Position numbers and translations under genes: made by a program. A stretch of 56,072 bases of DNA, taken from Pseudomonadota bacterium. GTDB taxonomy: Bacteria > Desulfobacterota > Desulfovibrionia > Desulfovibrionales > Desulfovibrionaceae. Position 1 is the first letter of the stretch. The number at the start of each line of letters is the position of its first letter. Of this stretch, positions 1 to 9,108 are shown one piece after another. The notes beneath the pieces are model-generated. The model saw only the letters and a program-made list of their open reading frames with translations, made no database searches and was not told the origin of the DNA. The stretch is from NCBI GenBank assembly GCA_018817515.1, contig JAHIUD010000082.1, forward strand, positions 1-56,072. The letters run 5' to 3'.

Positions 1-56
<56 letters not shown>

Positions 57-67
57 TGATCTTTCTC

Positions 68-96
68 GGGGCCGCCGCATGCGGCGGCCCCATTTT
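68..96 (+). terminator. Rho-independent terminator after first tRNA-Gly
   Basis: An 11-bp GC stem (68-78 with 81-91) around a very short AT turn is followed by ATTTT. It starts 12 nt after the CCA end of the first tRNA-Gly. The T run is short, but the stem is very stable. It implies that the two tRNA copies are separate transcription units or are only partly read through. Confidence 0.6.
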
Positions 97-128
97 CCCT
101 TCCCGGAACGCCGGGTTCATATAGACGA

Positions 129-203
<75 letters not shown>

Positions 204-212
204 AGAACGATC

Positions 213-245
213 AAAGGCCGACCCTTCGCGGGGTTGGCCTTTTTT
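213..245 (+). terminator. Rho-independent terminator after tRNA-Gly
   Basis: The arms AAAGGCCGACCC and GGGTTGGCCTTT pair (one G-T pair) around the loop TTCGCG and run into a T tract. It begins 10 nt after the tRNA CCA end. This is a classical intrinsic terminator. Confidence 0.85.
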
Positions 246-435
246 CTTGCCGCCAGATTTGCCTCGGAGACATTTGTTGTGCTGAAACAGCCCTGTGCAA
301 GGCCGTCACCTCAGAAACCGCGCTTGTCAGCCAGATTCCTGGCGTTCCAGCGAGGCGCGGAGCATGGGAGAAGGCGCGCTGCGGGTCGTCTCGGGCGCGT
401 CATTAAGGAAACTTTGGAGAGCGAGGGAGCGGGGG

Positions 436-654
436 TTAGCGCAGTTCGCCCCGGCCGGAGCGCACTTGCAGCTCCTGCAGGATGAGGCGTTCGTACTCGG
501 GGTGCACCTGCTCCTCGGACACCGGCTCGCCGGAGTTCAGGAGCTTCAACAGGTGCTGGGTCTCCTCCCAGAAGTCGAGGAGCTCGTCGTCCCCCAGGGA
601 CTTGATCTGCTCTTCCAGGGAGAGGGTGTCGTCATCGTTGGCGAATTGGCCCAT
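436..654 (-). CDS. small acidic hypothetical protein, 72 aa
   Basis: A short acidic protein with no signal peptide or membrane segment. It is rich in Glu, Asp and Leu and probably helical (for example LSLEEQIKSLGDDELLDFW). The start is supported by AAGGAAG about 8-9 nt upstream of the ATG at 654. The stop is TAA. It is transcribed divergently from cheW, with a shared spacer of about 240 bp. I do not recognise a named family. The codon use and ribosome-binding site favour a real gene over chance. Confidence 0.6.
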   Translation of the reverse strand: MGQFANDDDTLSLEEQIKSLGDDELLDFWEETQHLLKLLNSGEPVSEEQVHPEYERLILQELQVRSGRGELR

Positions 655-788
655 GCGGAGCGCTTCCTTGGGGGTAAAGTTTTATCTGTTTCTGTTCGAT
701 GCAGCGAGGAATGGATAGCCCTTTCCGGGCTGTCAGTCAAACTGGTGGTCGAGGGTGCCTTGCTTTGCTATTCATTGCATGAATGTCA

Positions 789-819
789 TTGACAAATCGA
801 CCTGAAGATGCAATATAAT
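789..819 (+). promoter_or_regulatory. candidate sigma70-type promoter for cheW
   Basis: A perfect TTGACA at 789-794 and a perfect TATAAT at 814-819 precede cheW by about 75 nt. The spacer is 19 nt, longer than the optimal 17, so strength is uncertain. The local sequence is much more AT-rich than the surrounding genes. Confidence 0.55.
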
Positions 820-892
820 CTTGTAATCAAAGCCCAGGCATAAGCGTTGATTATCGTCCGCCTGAACCCTGGCGGTCAACAAGGAGCCGGAA

Positions 893-1372
893 ATGGAAGA
901 AAACACAAGACGCCAGGATGACGCTCTCATTCAGCTGGTTACCTTCAGCATCGGCGATGAAGAGTTCGGCGTGGACATCCTCAAGGTGCAGGAAATCATC
1001 CGCACCATGGAGATCACCCGCGTTCCGCGCGCGCCGGAATTCGTCGAGGGCGTGATCAACCTCCGCGGTAAGGTCATCCCCATCATCGACCTGCGCCGCA
1101 GGTTCAAGCTGGCCGACCGCGCCCACGACAAGCACACCCGCATTATCGTCATTGAAATCAGCAGCATGGTTGTTGGCTTCGTGGTCGATTCCGTGTCCGA
1201 GGTGCTGCGAATTCCCGCCAACACGGTGGAGCCGCCTCCGCCTGTTGTGTCCGGCCTGGATTCCGAGTATATCAGCGGCGTCGGGAAGCTCGAAGACCGC
1301 CTGCTCATCCTGCTCGATCTGAACAAGCTCTTGAGTAATGAGGATCATGCGGCCTTGGGTGCTGTCGCCTAG
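893..1372 (+). CDS. cheW: chemotaxis coupling protein CheW
   Basis: CheW is the cytoplasmic adaptor that links chemoreceptors to the CheA kinase. The 159-aa protein is of usual length. It shows typical family segments: LVTFSIGDEEFGVDILKVQEI near the start, VINLRGKVIPIIDLR in the middle, and VDSVSEVLRIP then LLILLDLNKLL towards the end. The ATG follows AAGGAG at normal spacing. It is a single-gene unit with its own candidate promoter and a terminator at 1397-1440. The window also carries a chemoreceptor (50787) and motAB, which fits a motile, chemotactic cell. Confidence 0.95.
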   Translation: MEENTRRQDDALIQLVTFSIGDEEFGVDILKVQEIIRTMEITRVPRAPEFVEGVINLRGKVIPIIDLRRRFKLADRAHDKHTRIIVIEISSMVVGFVVDSVSEVLRIPANTVEPPPPVVSGLDSEYISGVGKLEDRLLILLDLNKLLSNEDHAALGAVA

Positions 1373-1396
1373 ACGATCTGCCTAGCGGAGACTTTC

Positions 1397-1440
1397 GGCC
1401 GCCTTTTCGCTTTCCCGGCGAAGAGGCGGCCTTTCTTTTA
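1397..1440 (+). terminator. terminator after cheW
   Basis: The arms GGCCGCCT (1397-1404) and AGGCGGCC (1424-1431) pair perfectly. The tail is TTTCTTTTA. It lies 25 nt after the cheW stop and before mfd. Confidence 0.8.
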
Positions 1441-1494
1441 TAACCGCATGACGCGACGCCATGATTTGTGGCGCCGCGCGCTGGAGTTTTTGCC

Positions 1495-4400
1495 GTGCAG
1501 TTTCCCCAGGAGTTGAACGAGTTTTTCCAGGGCCGTGGCGGCGCGCTGCGCGTCTTCAAGAGCGGCCCCGGCACGCAGGCCCTCCTGGCCCATTCGCTGC
1601 GTGCCTCCGGACAGGAGGTCGTCCTGGTGGCCGCTGGCGCGCGGGAGTATCGCGAGCTGGAGGCGCTGTTGACGCTTCTTGCCGGGCCGCAGAACGAGTT
1701 CCTCCCGGCCTGGGAGCGCCCTGTGCTGACCTTGGCGCAACACCTGCCGCGCAAGCCCACGGCCGAGGATTGGGCCGGGCGCTGGGCGGCCCTGCATGGG
1801 CTGTGCTTTGCCCGCAAGCCGCGCATCGTGCTGTTGACCGTGGACAACCTGCTGCCCCGCTGGCCGTCGGTGGAGGTTGTCGAAAAGAGCAGCCTGAGTC
1901 TGACCAAGGGCGAGGAGCTCTCGCCGGAGATGCTGCTGGAGCAGGCCGTGTCCTGGGGGTACGTGCGCCGCCCCGTTGTCACCGCCGTGGGCGAGATTGC
2001 CGTGCGCGGCGACATCGTGGACATCTTCGCCGCTGGCTACCACCTGCCTCTACGCCTGGAATTTTTTGGCGATACCCTGGATGAGATCCGCCTGTTTGAC
2101 CCGGCCACCCAGCGCTCACGCACTGACCTAACAGAGTTGACGCTTTTGCCCGTGTCGCCCGGCGTCCTGGATTCGCATTCCCTGGGCCAGGCCATGGAGC
2201 ATTGGCGCCGCCTGCGCGTGAGCGGGGAGATGGCCCTGGCCCTGGAACAGGAGCTGGGCGACCGTCTGGAGCGCTCCGATTCCTTCCTCTGGCCGGGTCT
2301 GTTCTACCCTGAAGCCGCGAGTCTGGAGGACTTCCTGCCACAGGAGGCCGTCTATCTGCTGGGCTCGGCCCCGGAGCTGCGCAATCGCCTGAGCGACCAG
2401 CACGCGGGCTGGCGCTCGTTTTTGGAGCGCGAGGCCGCCGAGACCGGCTGGCGCTGGCCGCTGCACGCCCTTTGCTGGCCCGAGGAATCTGCCCGCAAGA
2501 CCTGGCAGGGCAAGCGACAGGTGGTCTTCGAGGACCTGGTCATGGGCCAGGAGAAGCATGGCGTGGACCTGCCGGAAAAGAGCTTCCAGAGCTTCCGGGA
2601 TCTCTTCTGGCGGCCGGACAGCGCACGCCGCCCCTGGACCGCCCTGACCACGGCCCTGAAGGAGTGGAGCTCCTCGGGCGCGCAGGTGCTCTTGAGCTTT
2701 CACACCGAGCGCTCGCGCCGCAAATTTCTCGGCCTGGCCGAGCAGGAGGGCCTGAGCGTCGGCACCGACTACGCTCCGGGCAAGCGCGGCGTGGTGGCCC
2801 TGCTTTCGCCGCTCAAGGCGGGCATGGAGCTGACCTTCTGCAATCTTTCCATTCTGCCCGAGGACATCCTCCAGCCCGAGGCCGCGCCACAGGTGCGCGC
2901 TGACCGCAAGAAGGCCTTCGAGGGTCTCTCCCGTCATGACGACCTGGGCGTGGACGACCTGCTGGTGCACCGGGAGTACGGGGTCTCGCGTTTCGGCGGC
3001 CTGCACCACCTCAAGGTCGGCGACGTGGCCAACGACTACTTGCTGCTGTTCTTCGACGGCGAGGACAAGCTGTACCTGCCCGTGGACCGCCTGAACCTGG
3101 TGCAGCGCTTCAAGGGGCCTGAGGGGCTCGATCCGCGCCTGGACCGCCTGGGCGGCAGCCAGTGGGCCAAGAGCACCGAGCGGGCGCGCAAGGCCATCGA
3201 GAAGATCGCCCAGGATCTCGTGGAGATGTACGCCTTCCGCCGCGTGGCCAAGGGCTATTCCTACGGCCCGCCGGACGAGATGTACCGCGAGTTCGAGGCC
3301 ACCTTCGGTTTTGAGGAGACCCCGGACCAGGCCAAGGCCATCAACGATGTCTTCGAGGACATGGCCGGAAGCGAGCCCATGGACCGGCTGGTCTGCGGCG
3401 ACGTGGGCTTCGGCAAGACCGAGGTGGCCCTGCGCGCGGCCTTTCGCGCCGTCACCGATGGTCGCCAGGTGGCCCTCTTGTGCCCCACGACGGTGCTGGC
3501 CGAGCAGCACTACCAGACCTTCACCAGGCGCATGGAGGGCTTTCCCATACGTGTGGGCATGCTCAGCCGCTTCGTGCCCCCGGCTCGCCAAAAGCTGGTG
3601 GTCCAGGCCGCTGCCCGGGGCGAGGTGGACATCCTCATCGGCACCCACCGCCTGATTTCAAAAGACGTGGACCTGCCCAACCTGGGCCTGCTGATCCTGG
3701 ACGAGGAGCAGCGTTTCGGCGTCAAGCACAAGGAAAAGCTCAAGCTTCTGCGCAAGAACATCGACGTTCTGACGCTTACCGCCACGCCCATCCCGCGCAC
3801 CTTGCAGCTCTCGCTGTCCGGTCTGCGCGGGCTGTCGGTCATCGAGACTGCGCCCGAGGACCGCAAGCCCGTGGAAACGGCTCTTGTGGAACGCGAGGAC
3901 GAGCTGCTCGGCACTGTCCTGGCGCGGGAGCTGGAGCGCGGCGGACAGGTGTTCTGGGTTTACAACCGCGTGGAGGGCCTGGAGCAGGTGACGGAATACG
4001 TGCGCAAGCTGGCGCCCGGCGCACGCGTGGGCATGGCCCATGGCCAGATGAACGAGCGCGCCCTTGAGGACGCCATGCACGGCTTCTGGCACAAGGAGCT
4101 CGACGTGCTGGTCTGCACGGCCATCGTCGAATCCGGCCTGGACTTCCCCAACGCCAACACGCTCATCGTGGACCAGGCGCAGATGTTCGGCCTGGGCCAG
4201 CTGTACCAACTGCGCGGCCGCGTGGGCCGAAGCGACCGCCAGGCCTATGCCTATTTCGTGGTGCCCAGCCTGGACCGCCTGCCGGAGATCAGCAAGCGCC
4301 GCCTGCGCATCATCCTGGAGCTGGACTACCTGGGCGCTGGCTTCCAGGTGGCCATGGAAGACCTGCGCCTGCGCGGGGCCGGGAACATCCTGGGCGAGGT

Positions 4401-4974
4401 GCAAAGCGGCCAGATCGCACGCGTGGGCCTGGACCTGTTCCTGGAGATGCTGGAGGAGGAGGTGCGGCGCATCCGCGGCGGCCCGCTGACCCAGGAGACC
4501 AGCCCGGAGCTGCAGTTCGTGTTCGAGGCGCACATCCCGGCGGACTATGTTTCCGACTCCAAGGAGCGCCTGCGCTATTACAAGGCTCTGTCCAGCGCGC
4601 GCGGCCAGCAGCTCCTGGTGGAGCTGGCGGCGGAGATGCGCGACCGTTTCGGCCCCATGCCCGAGGCGGCCAAGAACTTCCTGGCCGTGCTGGAGGTCAA
4701 GGCCGTGCTGGCGCGGCTGCAAGTGCTGCGGGCAGAGCTTTCGCCGGGCCGGGCCGTGTTGCACTGGGGGCAGGAGACCGGGGCCGTGTCGCCGGAGACG
4801 CTGGTGGCCTGGGTTGGCGAGAAATCGCGTCAGGCTCGCCTGTTGCCGCCCTCCAAGATCGAGTTGCGCTACCCGACGGGCCTGGACGTAGGCGGCGGGT
4901 TGGAGTATTTGCGCAAGGAAATGGAGACGCTTACAATCGGCGGCGCAAGCACGCCGGACAAGGCTGGTGCCTGA
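1495..4974 (+). CDS. mfd: transcription-repair coupling factor Mfd
   Basis: Mfd is an ATP-driven DNA translocase that removes RNA polymerase stalled at lesions and recruits UvrA. The 1159-aa product has the usual length and order: an N-terminal UvrB-like region, an RNA-polymerase-interacting module near the middle (about 480-570), then the SF2 motor. The motor has Walker A GDVGFGKTEVALRA near residue 637, Walker B ILDEEQRFG near 736 and TLTATPIPRTLQLSLSGLR after it, then the C-terminal TRCF domain. I chose the GTG at 1495 because GGAG lies 8 nt upstream. A GTG at 1468 in the same frame would add 9 residues. The stop overlaps the next ATG (TGATG), so translation is coupled. Confidence 0.95.
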   Translation: MQFPQELNEFFQGRGGALRVFKSGPGTQALLAHSLRASGQEVVLVAAGAREYRELEALLTLLAGPQNEFLPAWERPVLTLAQHLPRKPTAEDWAGRWAALHGLCFARKPRIVLLTVDNLLPRWPSVEVVEKSSLSLTKGEELSPEMLLEQAVSWGYVRRPVVTAVGEIAVRGDIVDIFAAGYHLPLRLEFFGDTLDEIRLFDPATQRSRTDLTELTLLPVSPGVLDSHSLGQAMEHWRRLRVSGEMALALEQELGDRLERSDSFLWPGLFYPEAASLEDFLPQEAVYLLGSAPELRNRLSDQHAGWRSFLEREAAETGWRWPLHALCWPEESARKTWQGKRQVVFEDLVMGQEKHGVDLPEKSFQSFRDLFWRPDSARRPWTALTTALKEWSSSGAQVLLSFHTERSRRKFLGLAEQEGLSVGTDYAPGKRGVVALLSPLKAGMELTFCNLSILPEDILQPEAAPQVRADRKKAFEGLSRHDDLGVDDLLVHREYGVSRFGGLHHLKVGDVANDYLLLFFDGEDKLYLPVDRLNLVQRFKGPEGLDPRLDRLGGSQWAKSTERARKAIEKIAQDLVEMYAFRRVAKGYSYGPPDEMYREFEATFGFEETPDQAKAINDVFEDMAGSEPMDRLVCGDVGFGKTEVALRAAFRAVTDGRQVALLCPTTVLAEQHYQTFTRRMEGFPIRVGMLSRFVPPARQKLVVQAAARGEVDILIGTHRLISKDVDLPNLGLLILDEEQRFGVKHKEKLKLLRKNIDVLTLTATPIPRTLQLSLSGLRGLSVIETAPEDRKPVETALVEREDELLGTVLARELERGGQVFWVYNRVEGLEQVTEYVRKLAPGARVGMAHGQMNERALEDAMHGFWHKELDVLVCTAIVESGLDFPNANTLIVDQAQMFGLGQLYQLRGRVGRSDRQAYAYFVVPSLDRLPEISKRRLRIILELDYLGAGFQVAMEDLRLRGAGNILGEVQSGQIARVGLDLFLEMLEEEVRRIRGGPLTQETSPELQFVFEAHIPADYVSDSKERLRYYKALSSARGQQLLVELAAEMRDRFGPMPEAAKNFLAVLEVKAVLARLQVLRAELSPGRAVLHWGQETGAVSPETLVAWVGEKSRQARLLPPSKIELRYPTGLDVGGGLEYLRKEMETLTIGGASTPDKAGA

Positions 4975-6026
4975 TGCCGACACACATCCGCACGCGCGGC
5001 GCGCTGCTTCTGCTGGCGCTTCTTGCGCTTTTGTCGCTCCCGGCGCTTCTGGCCGGCTGCGGCAAGGCCAAAGAAGACGTCGGCGTGGTGGCCAGGGTCA
5101 ACGGTCGGCCCATACCGTTGGAGATGCTCGAATTTCAGTATGACTTGCAGCACTTTGACGCCTTTTCCGGCGCCTTGCCCACTGTAGGCGCGTTGCGCGA
5201 ATCCTATGGCAAGATTCTCGGCGGGCTGATTGCCCTGGAGCTGGTGAGCCAGGAGCTGGAAAAGCGCGGCCAGGAAGTGAGCGACAAGGAGCTGGCAGAT
5301 GCCGAGGCCCTGGTCCGCGCCGACTATCCTGACGACACCTTCGAGAAGATGCTGGCCGAGGAGTTCGTCGACCTGCCCATGTGGCGCAAGCATTTGCGCT
5401 ATTCCTGCGGCGCGGAGAAATTCCAGCGCCTGGTGCTCCGGCCGCAGATCCACCTGGATTACCGGGAGGTTGAAGCCTACTACCACGAACATTTGGATAG
5501 TTTTCGCCTGCCCGAGAGGGTGCGTCTGGTGGTCGTCCACGGGGCAGGGCGCGATGCGGTGACCAAGGCCCTGGACCATTACACCCAGCACAAGAGCATC
5601 AAGGCCGTGACCGAGGTGTTTCCGGGCATCCAGGCGCGTGAGGTCACCATGCCCAAGGCCCTGCTCAGCTCCACCTGGGCGGACGCTCTGCAACATCTCC
5701 AGCCGGGCAAGAGTTCGCTTGTTTCCGCCGGGCGTGACATGTTTGAAGGCCTCCTGCTCCTCGAGCGGCTGCCTGCCGAAACCCTGGACATCACCCAGGC
5801 CTACACCCAGGTGGAGGCGGCCCTTGTGGACGCGCGTCTGCAGCAGGCCTTCGAAGCCTGGCTGTCCAAGGCTGTGGGCAGCTCGTCCATCCTTGTGAGC
5901 CAGCGCCTGCTGCACAAGGAGGATGACGAGGACCTGCCGCCCGAGGCGCCCCCGGCCGAGGCCGGCCAGCCAGCCGACAAGGCGGACCGGCCCGAGGGCG
6001 TTGCAAGCGGCAACGAGACCGGGTAG
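4974..6026 (+). CDS. SurA N-terminal-type foldase lipoprotein
   Basis: A 350-aa exported lipoprotein. The signal peptide ends at the lipobox LLAGC near residues 24-28. The mature part begins with a SurA/PpiD-type element (VVARVNGRPIPLEMLEFQYD) and a helical chaperone domain. The following region aligns in layout with a parvulin domain, but I do not see a clear catalytic GG-type parvulin core, so it may be a chaperone without isomerase activity. The tail is low-complexity, rich in Pro, Ala, Glu and Asp. The start overlaps the mfd stop by one base, and a second SurA-like gene follows 73 nt later. It probably assists outer-membrane protein folding, facing the periplasm. Confidence 0.75.
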   Translation: MPTHIRTRGALLLLALLALLSLPALLAGCGKAKEDVGVVARVNGRPIPLEMLEFQYDLQHFDAFSGALPTVGALRESYGKILGGLIALELVSQELEKRGQEVSDKELADAEALVRADYPDDTFEKMLAEEFVDLPMWRKHLRYSCGAEKFQRLVLRPQIHLDYREVEAYYHEHLDSFRLPERVRLVVVHGAGRDAVTKALDHYTQHKSIKAVTEVFPGIQAREVTMPKALLSSTWADALQHLQPGKSSLVSAGRDMFEGLLLLERLPAETLDITQAYTQVEAALVDARLQQAFEAWLSKAVGSSSILVSQRLLHKEDDEDLPPEAPPAEAGQPADKADRPEGVASGNETG

Positions 6027-6099
6027 GGTCCATTGCTTGAGGCGAGCCAGCCGCAGTGGCGGGCACTTGGAACAGCTTGAGACTTTTTCGAGGAGAGGT

Positions 6100-7122
6100 A
6101 TGTCCGCATCAAGGTTCCCAGGGAAATCCATTGTGCCCGGCCAGGCTGCGCCTGGGGCGGACTTGTCCGCTTCGGCCCTTCTCGCTCCGGCCTTTCTCGC
6201 TTTGGCGCTGCTGTCGCTGCTTTTGCTCACCAGCCCCGCCCAGGCTGCTGACGTCGTGCTCGACGGCATTGTCGCCACGGTCAATGGCAAGATCATCACC
6301 CGGTATGAGCTTGAGCAGCAGATGCAGCCGGTTTACGAGCAGATCCGCGGCCGGGTTCTTTCACCGGACGAACAGCGGCAGGTTGAGCAGGTCCGGCGCC
6401 AGACGTTGGACCGGATCATCGACGACATGCTCATCCTTGATGACGCCGAGCGTTACAAGCTCAAGGTGACGGATGTGGAGGTCGCGGAGCAGACCAAGGT
6501 TTTCCGCGAGAAGCGTGAGCTTAGCGAAGAAAACTTCCTGAAGCAGCTGGATAAGCAGCACATGAGCATGGACGAGTTCAAGCGCAACATGAAGCGTGAC
6601 CTGATCAAGCACCGACTCATCGGCGGCGTGGTCACCAACAAGGTCGTGGTCACGGACACCGAGGTCGAGCAGGAGTACAACAACCGGAAGGCTGAATTCT
6701 CCAAGGACAGCACGGTCCAGCTTGCACTCATCCTCGTGCCTGCGGCGGTTTCGGCCCCGGAACTCAAGGCGAAGATCGAGTCCGGTCAGATGACCTTTAC
6801 CGAGGCTGCGGCAAAGTACTCCCAGGGGCCTGGCGCCCAGCAGGGCGGCGACATCGGCAGCATCGCCTGGAAGGATTTGGCCCCGGAGTGGAGCGAGGCC
6901 TTGCGTGGGCTCAAGCCCGGACAGATCGCCAATCCGGTGCATATTCAGAACCTTGAGGGTCTGCTTCAGGTTGTCAGCATCCAGGAAGGCGAGCAGATGC
7001 CTCTGGAGGCCGTCCGCGAGCAGATCTACAACTCCTTGCACAACGGCAAGTTCGAGAAGGTCTTCCAAGAATACCTGGGGAAACTCCGGGAAAAAGCAGT
7101 CTTAGAATACAGGAACTTGTAG
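6100..7122 (+). CDS. SurA-like periplasmic peptidyl-prolyl isomerase
   Basis: A periplasmic chaperone and prolyl isomerase for outer-membrane proteins. The 340-aa product has a long N-terminal region, a hydrophobic core and SPAQAA cleavage site near residues 30-48, then the SurA N-terminal domain (IVATVNGKIITRYELEQQM), and one parvulin domain with YSQGPGAQQGGDIG near 245. E. coli SurA has two parvulin domains, so this is a shorter one-domain form. The ATG at 6100 has AGGAGAGG immediately upstream. Longer in-frame extensions overlap the preceding gene and lack a start signal. It is co-directional with the SurA-type lipoprotein gene before it. Confidence 0.88.
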   Translation: MSASRFPGKSIVPGQAAPGADLSASALLAPAFLALALLSLLLLTSPAQAADVVLDGIVATVNGKIITRYELEQQMQPVYEQIRGRVLSPDEQRQVEQVRRQTLDRIIDDMLILDDAERYKLKVTDVEVAEQTKVFREKRELSEENFLKQLDKQHMSMDEFKRNMKRDLIKHRLIGGVVTNKVVVTDTEVEQEYNNRKAEFSKDSTVQLALILVPAAVSAPELKAKIESGQMTFTEAAAKYSQGPGAQQGGDIGSIAWKDLAPEWSEALRGLKPGQIANPVHIQNLEGLLQVVSIQEGEQMPLEAVREQIYNSLHNGKFEKVFQEYLGKLREKAVLEYRNL

Positions 7123-7150
7123 CCCAGCTCGGCGTATACGGGGCAATGCC

Positions 7151-8290
7151 ATGAATTTGTTGGAAGTCGGAGCCCTCTTGAAGAGGGAACGTGAGCGGTG
7201 TGGTGTATCCATCCGTGATGTGATGGATGCGACCAAGATCAGCCGCCGCAACCTGACGGCCCTCGAGGAGGGTCAGCTGAAGGCCCTGCCGCACCCCGTG
7301 TATCTCAAGGGTTACGTGCGCAATATCGCCAAGATGGTTGGATTGGACGCCGATGAGCTGGCCCAGATGGTGGACTCGCAGTACGATACCGAGACTGGCC
7401 GCTACCTGCCGCAGACCCCTGCCGCAGCGCCAGTGGAGCCCGCCGTCACCGCGCCCTTTGCCACGCCTTTCGGCGACGGCGCAGTTGCAGCCAGCGTCAC
7501 GGAAACGGCATCGCCCGCGCCCGCGCCTGCTCACCAGCCGGCTCCGCCGGAGCCACAGGGAGAGCCCGAGCCGGAGCGAGGGAACCGTCCGCGCTTCTCC
7601 ACCGTACCGCTCACCCCGGCCAAACCCAAGACGTCGGGGACCATGCGTTCCATCATCGCCATTGTCCTGCTCCTCGGGGTTCTGGTCTGGCTGCTTGTTC
7701 GCTACCAGGAAACGCCCCCCGAGGTCCCGCCGCCGCCTGCGGCTGCGGTGGCCCAGCCCGTGGCCGTCGACCAGAATGCCACAACCCCGGACAACGCCTC
7801 CGAGGCCCTGGACAACGCCTCTACGGAGGTCACCCCATCGGCCGAGCCGGGCCATGCAGATGTGCCTGCGGCGACCCCCGCGAAGCTTCCGCCGCGCGAT
7901 CCAGGCATGGCTGTTCTCAATCCGTCAGCCACTGTTTCGGCCTCTGCCCCGGCATCTGCCACGGCATCTGTCTCGGCCAAGCAGAGCGTACCCGCCTCGG
8001 CCATCGAGGTGTCGCGCGCGGCGCCTGTGGCTGAGATGCGCACCCCCGGCATGCAGCAGCTTGTCATCACCGCCAAGCCTGACGAGGTCTGCTGGATCAA
8101 TGTCAGCGACGGACAGCAGGCCAGGAGTTTCACGCTGCGCAACGGCGAGACGCACCGGGTGGAGTTCTCCAGCCGGGTGCGTGTGCGCCTGGGCAATGCC
8201 GGTGGCGTGAGCTTCCGCCTGAATGGCCAGGATTACCCCTACGAGGGCAAACGCGGCAGTATCGAGACCGTGGAGTTTGGCGCGCGCTAG
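7151..8290 (+). CDS. RodZ-like helix-turn-helix membrane protein
   Basis: RodZ links the MreB cytoskeleton to the cell-wall elongation machinery. This 379-aa protein has the expected layout. A cytoplasmic HTH_25-type domain (LLKRERERCGVSIRDVMDAT, then KISRRNLTALEEGQ) covers residues about 1-75. A Pro/Ala-rich linker follows, then one membrane helix near 165-185 (SIIAIVLLLGVLVWLLVRY), a long Ala/Pro/Thr-rich periplasmic linker, and a C-terminal DUF4115-type beta domain (about 305-379, CWINVSDGQQARSFTLRNGE). It sits 28 nt after the SurA-like gene. Cell shape was not tested, so the name is by domain architecture. Confidence 0.85.
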   Translation: MNLLEVGALLKRERERCGVSIRDVMDATKISRRNLTALEEGQLKALPHPVYLKGYVRNIAKMVGLDADELAQMVDSQYDTETGRYLPQTPAAAPVEPAVTAPFATPFGDGAVAASVTETASPAPAPAHQPAPPEPQGEPEPERGNRPRFSTVPLTPAKPKTSGTMRSIIAIVLLLGVLVWLLVRYQETPPEVPPPPAAAVAQPVAVDQNATTPDNASEALDNASTEVTPSAEPGHADVPAATPAKLPPRDPGMAVLNPSATVSASAPASATASVSAKQSVPASAIEVSRAAPVAEMRTPGMQQLVITAKPDEVCWINVSDGQQARSFTLRNGETHRVEFSSRVRVRLGNAGGVSFRLNGQDYPYEGKRGSIETVEFGAR

Positions 8291-8308
8291 CCTGCCAAGG
8301 GAGCGGAC

Positions 8309-9091
8309 GTGGAGTTCACCGAGAAGGCCCTGGTGCTCAAGGTGGGCCGGTTTCGGGAGTCGGACATCTGGCTTCGGCTGTTTTTCGCGGGCCGTGGCGT
8401 GGTCACGGCCTTCGCCTTTGGGGGCAGCCGGAGCACCCGGCGCTTCTGCGGCTGCCTGGACCAGCTGGTGCTGGGCACCTTCCGGGTGGGCAGCAACCGG
8501 CGCGGCACCTACAAGGTGCTGGAGGAAGGCACGCTGCTGCACGCTTTCCCAGGCCTGCGCTCCGACCCGCGCAAGCTCGGCCTGGTGGCGCATTGCCTGA
8601 AATTTGTGGAGGCCGTGCAAATCGGCTCCCAGGGTGCGAGGCCGGTGTTCGACCTGCTGCTGGAGACCCTGGGCGTCCTTGAGATGAGCGAGGTCGGCGC
8701 GGAGCTTTTACCGCTGCTGTTCAAGGCCAAGCTGACCTTTGAGCAGGGTCTGAAGCCGGATTTGACCTTGTGCGTGCGTTGCGGCCGCCCGGCCTGGGAA
8801 CATGTCTGCTCGGACCATGAGCCGCAGGTGACGGCCACCTCTGGCGCGGGTCTGGGCTTTTCGGTGGAGCGCGGCGGCCTCGTGTGTGTAAATTGCTGCG
8901 ATGTCGAAGCCGAGCCGCTGTCCATCGGGGCTGTGCGCACACTGGAGTGGATAAGCTCCAGCCGCCCTGCGGACTGGCCCAGGCTTGCCCTTGAGCCGGA
9001 GATGCGCAGGCAGCTTGGCCGTGTGGTAGACCGCTTTGTGGCCTTTCACCTGGGCCTGCGCTGGGAACATGGAATGTATCGGAAAATCTAG
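8309..9091 (+). CDS. recO: DNA repair protein RecO
   Basis: RecO helps load RecA onto SSB-coated DNA in the RecFOR pathway. The 260-aa product starts with an OB-fold region (KALVLKVGRFRESDIWLRLF) and ends with a helical domain containing two cysteine pairs, CVRCG near residue 152 and CVNCC near 196, typical of the RecO zinc site. The start is GTG at 8309, 18 nt after the previous stop, with AAGGGAG upstream. It is followed after 17 nt by glyQ. Confidence 0.92.
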   Translation: MEFTEKALVLKVGRFRESDIWLRLFFAGRGVVTAFAFGGSRSTRRFCGCLDQLVLGTFRVGSNRRGTYKVLEEGTLLHAFPGLRSDPRKLGLVAHCLKFVEAVQIGSQGARPVFDLLLETLGVLEMSEVGAELLPLLFKAKLTFEQGLKPDLTLCVRCGRPAWEHVCSDHEPQVTATSGAGLGFSVERGGLVCVNCCDVEAEPLSIGAVRTLEWISSSRPADWPRLALEPEMRRQLGRVVDRFVAFHLGLRWEHGMYRKI

Positions 9092-9108
9092 TCGTTCTGG
9101 AGAGATAA

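Noticed and set aside
1468-1494. Nine extra residues at the Mfd N terminus from a GTG at 1468
   Set aside because: The GTG at 1495 has GGAG at ideal spacing; the upstream GTG has none.
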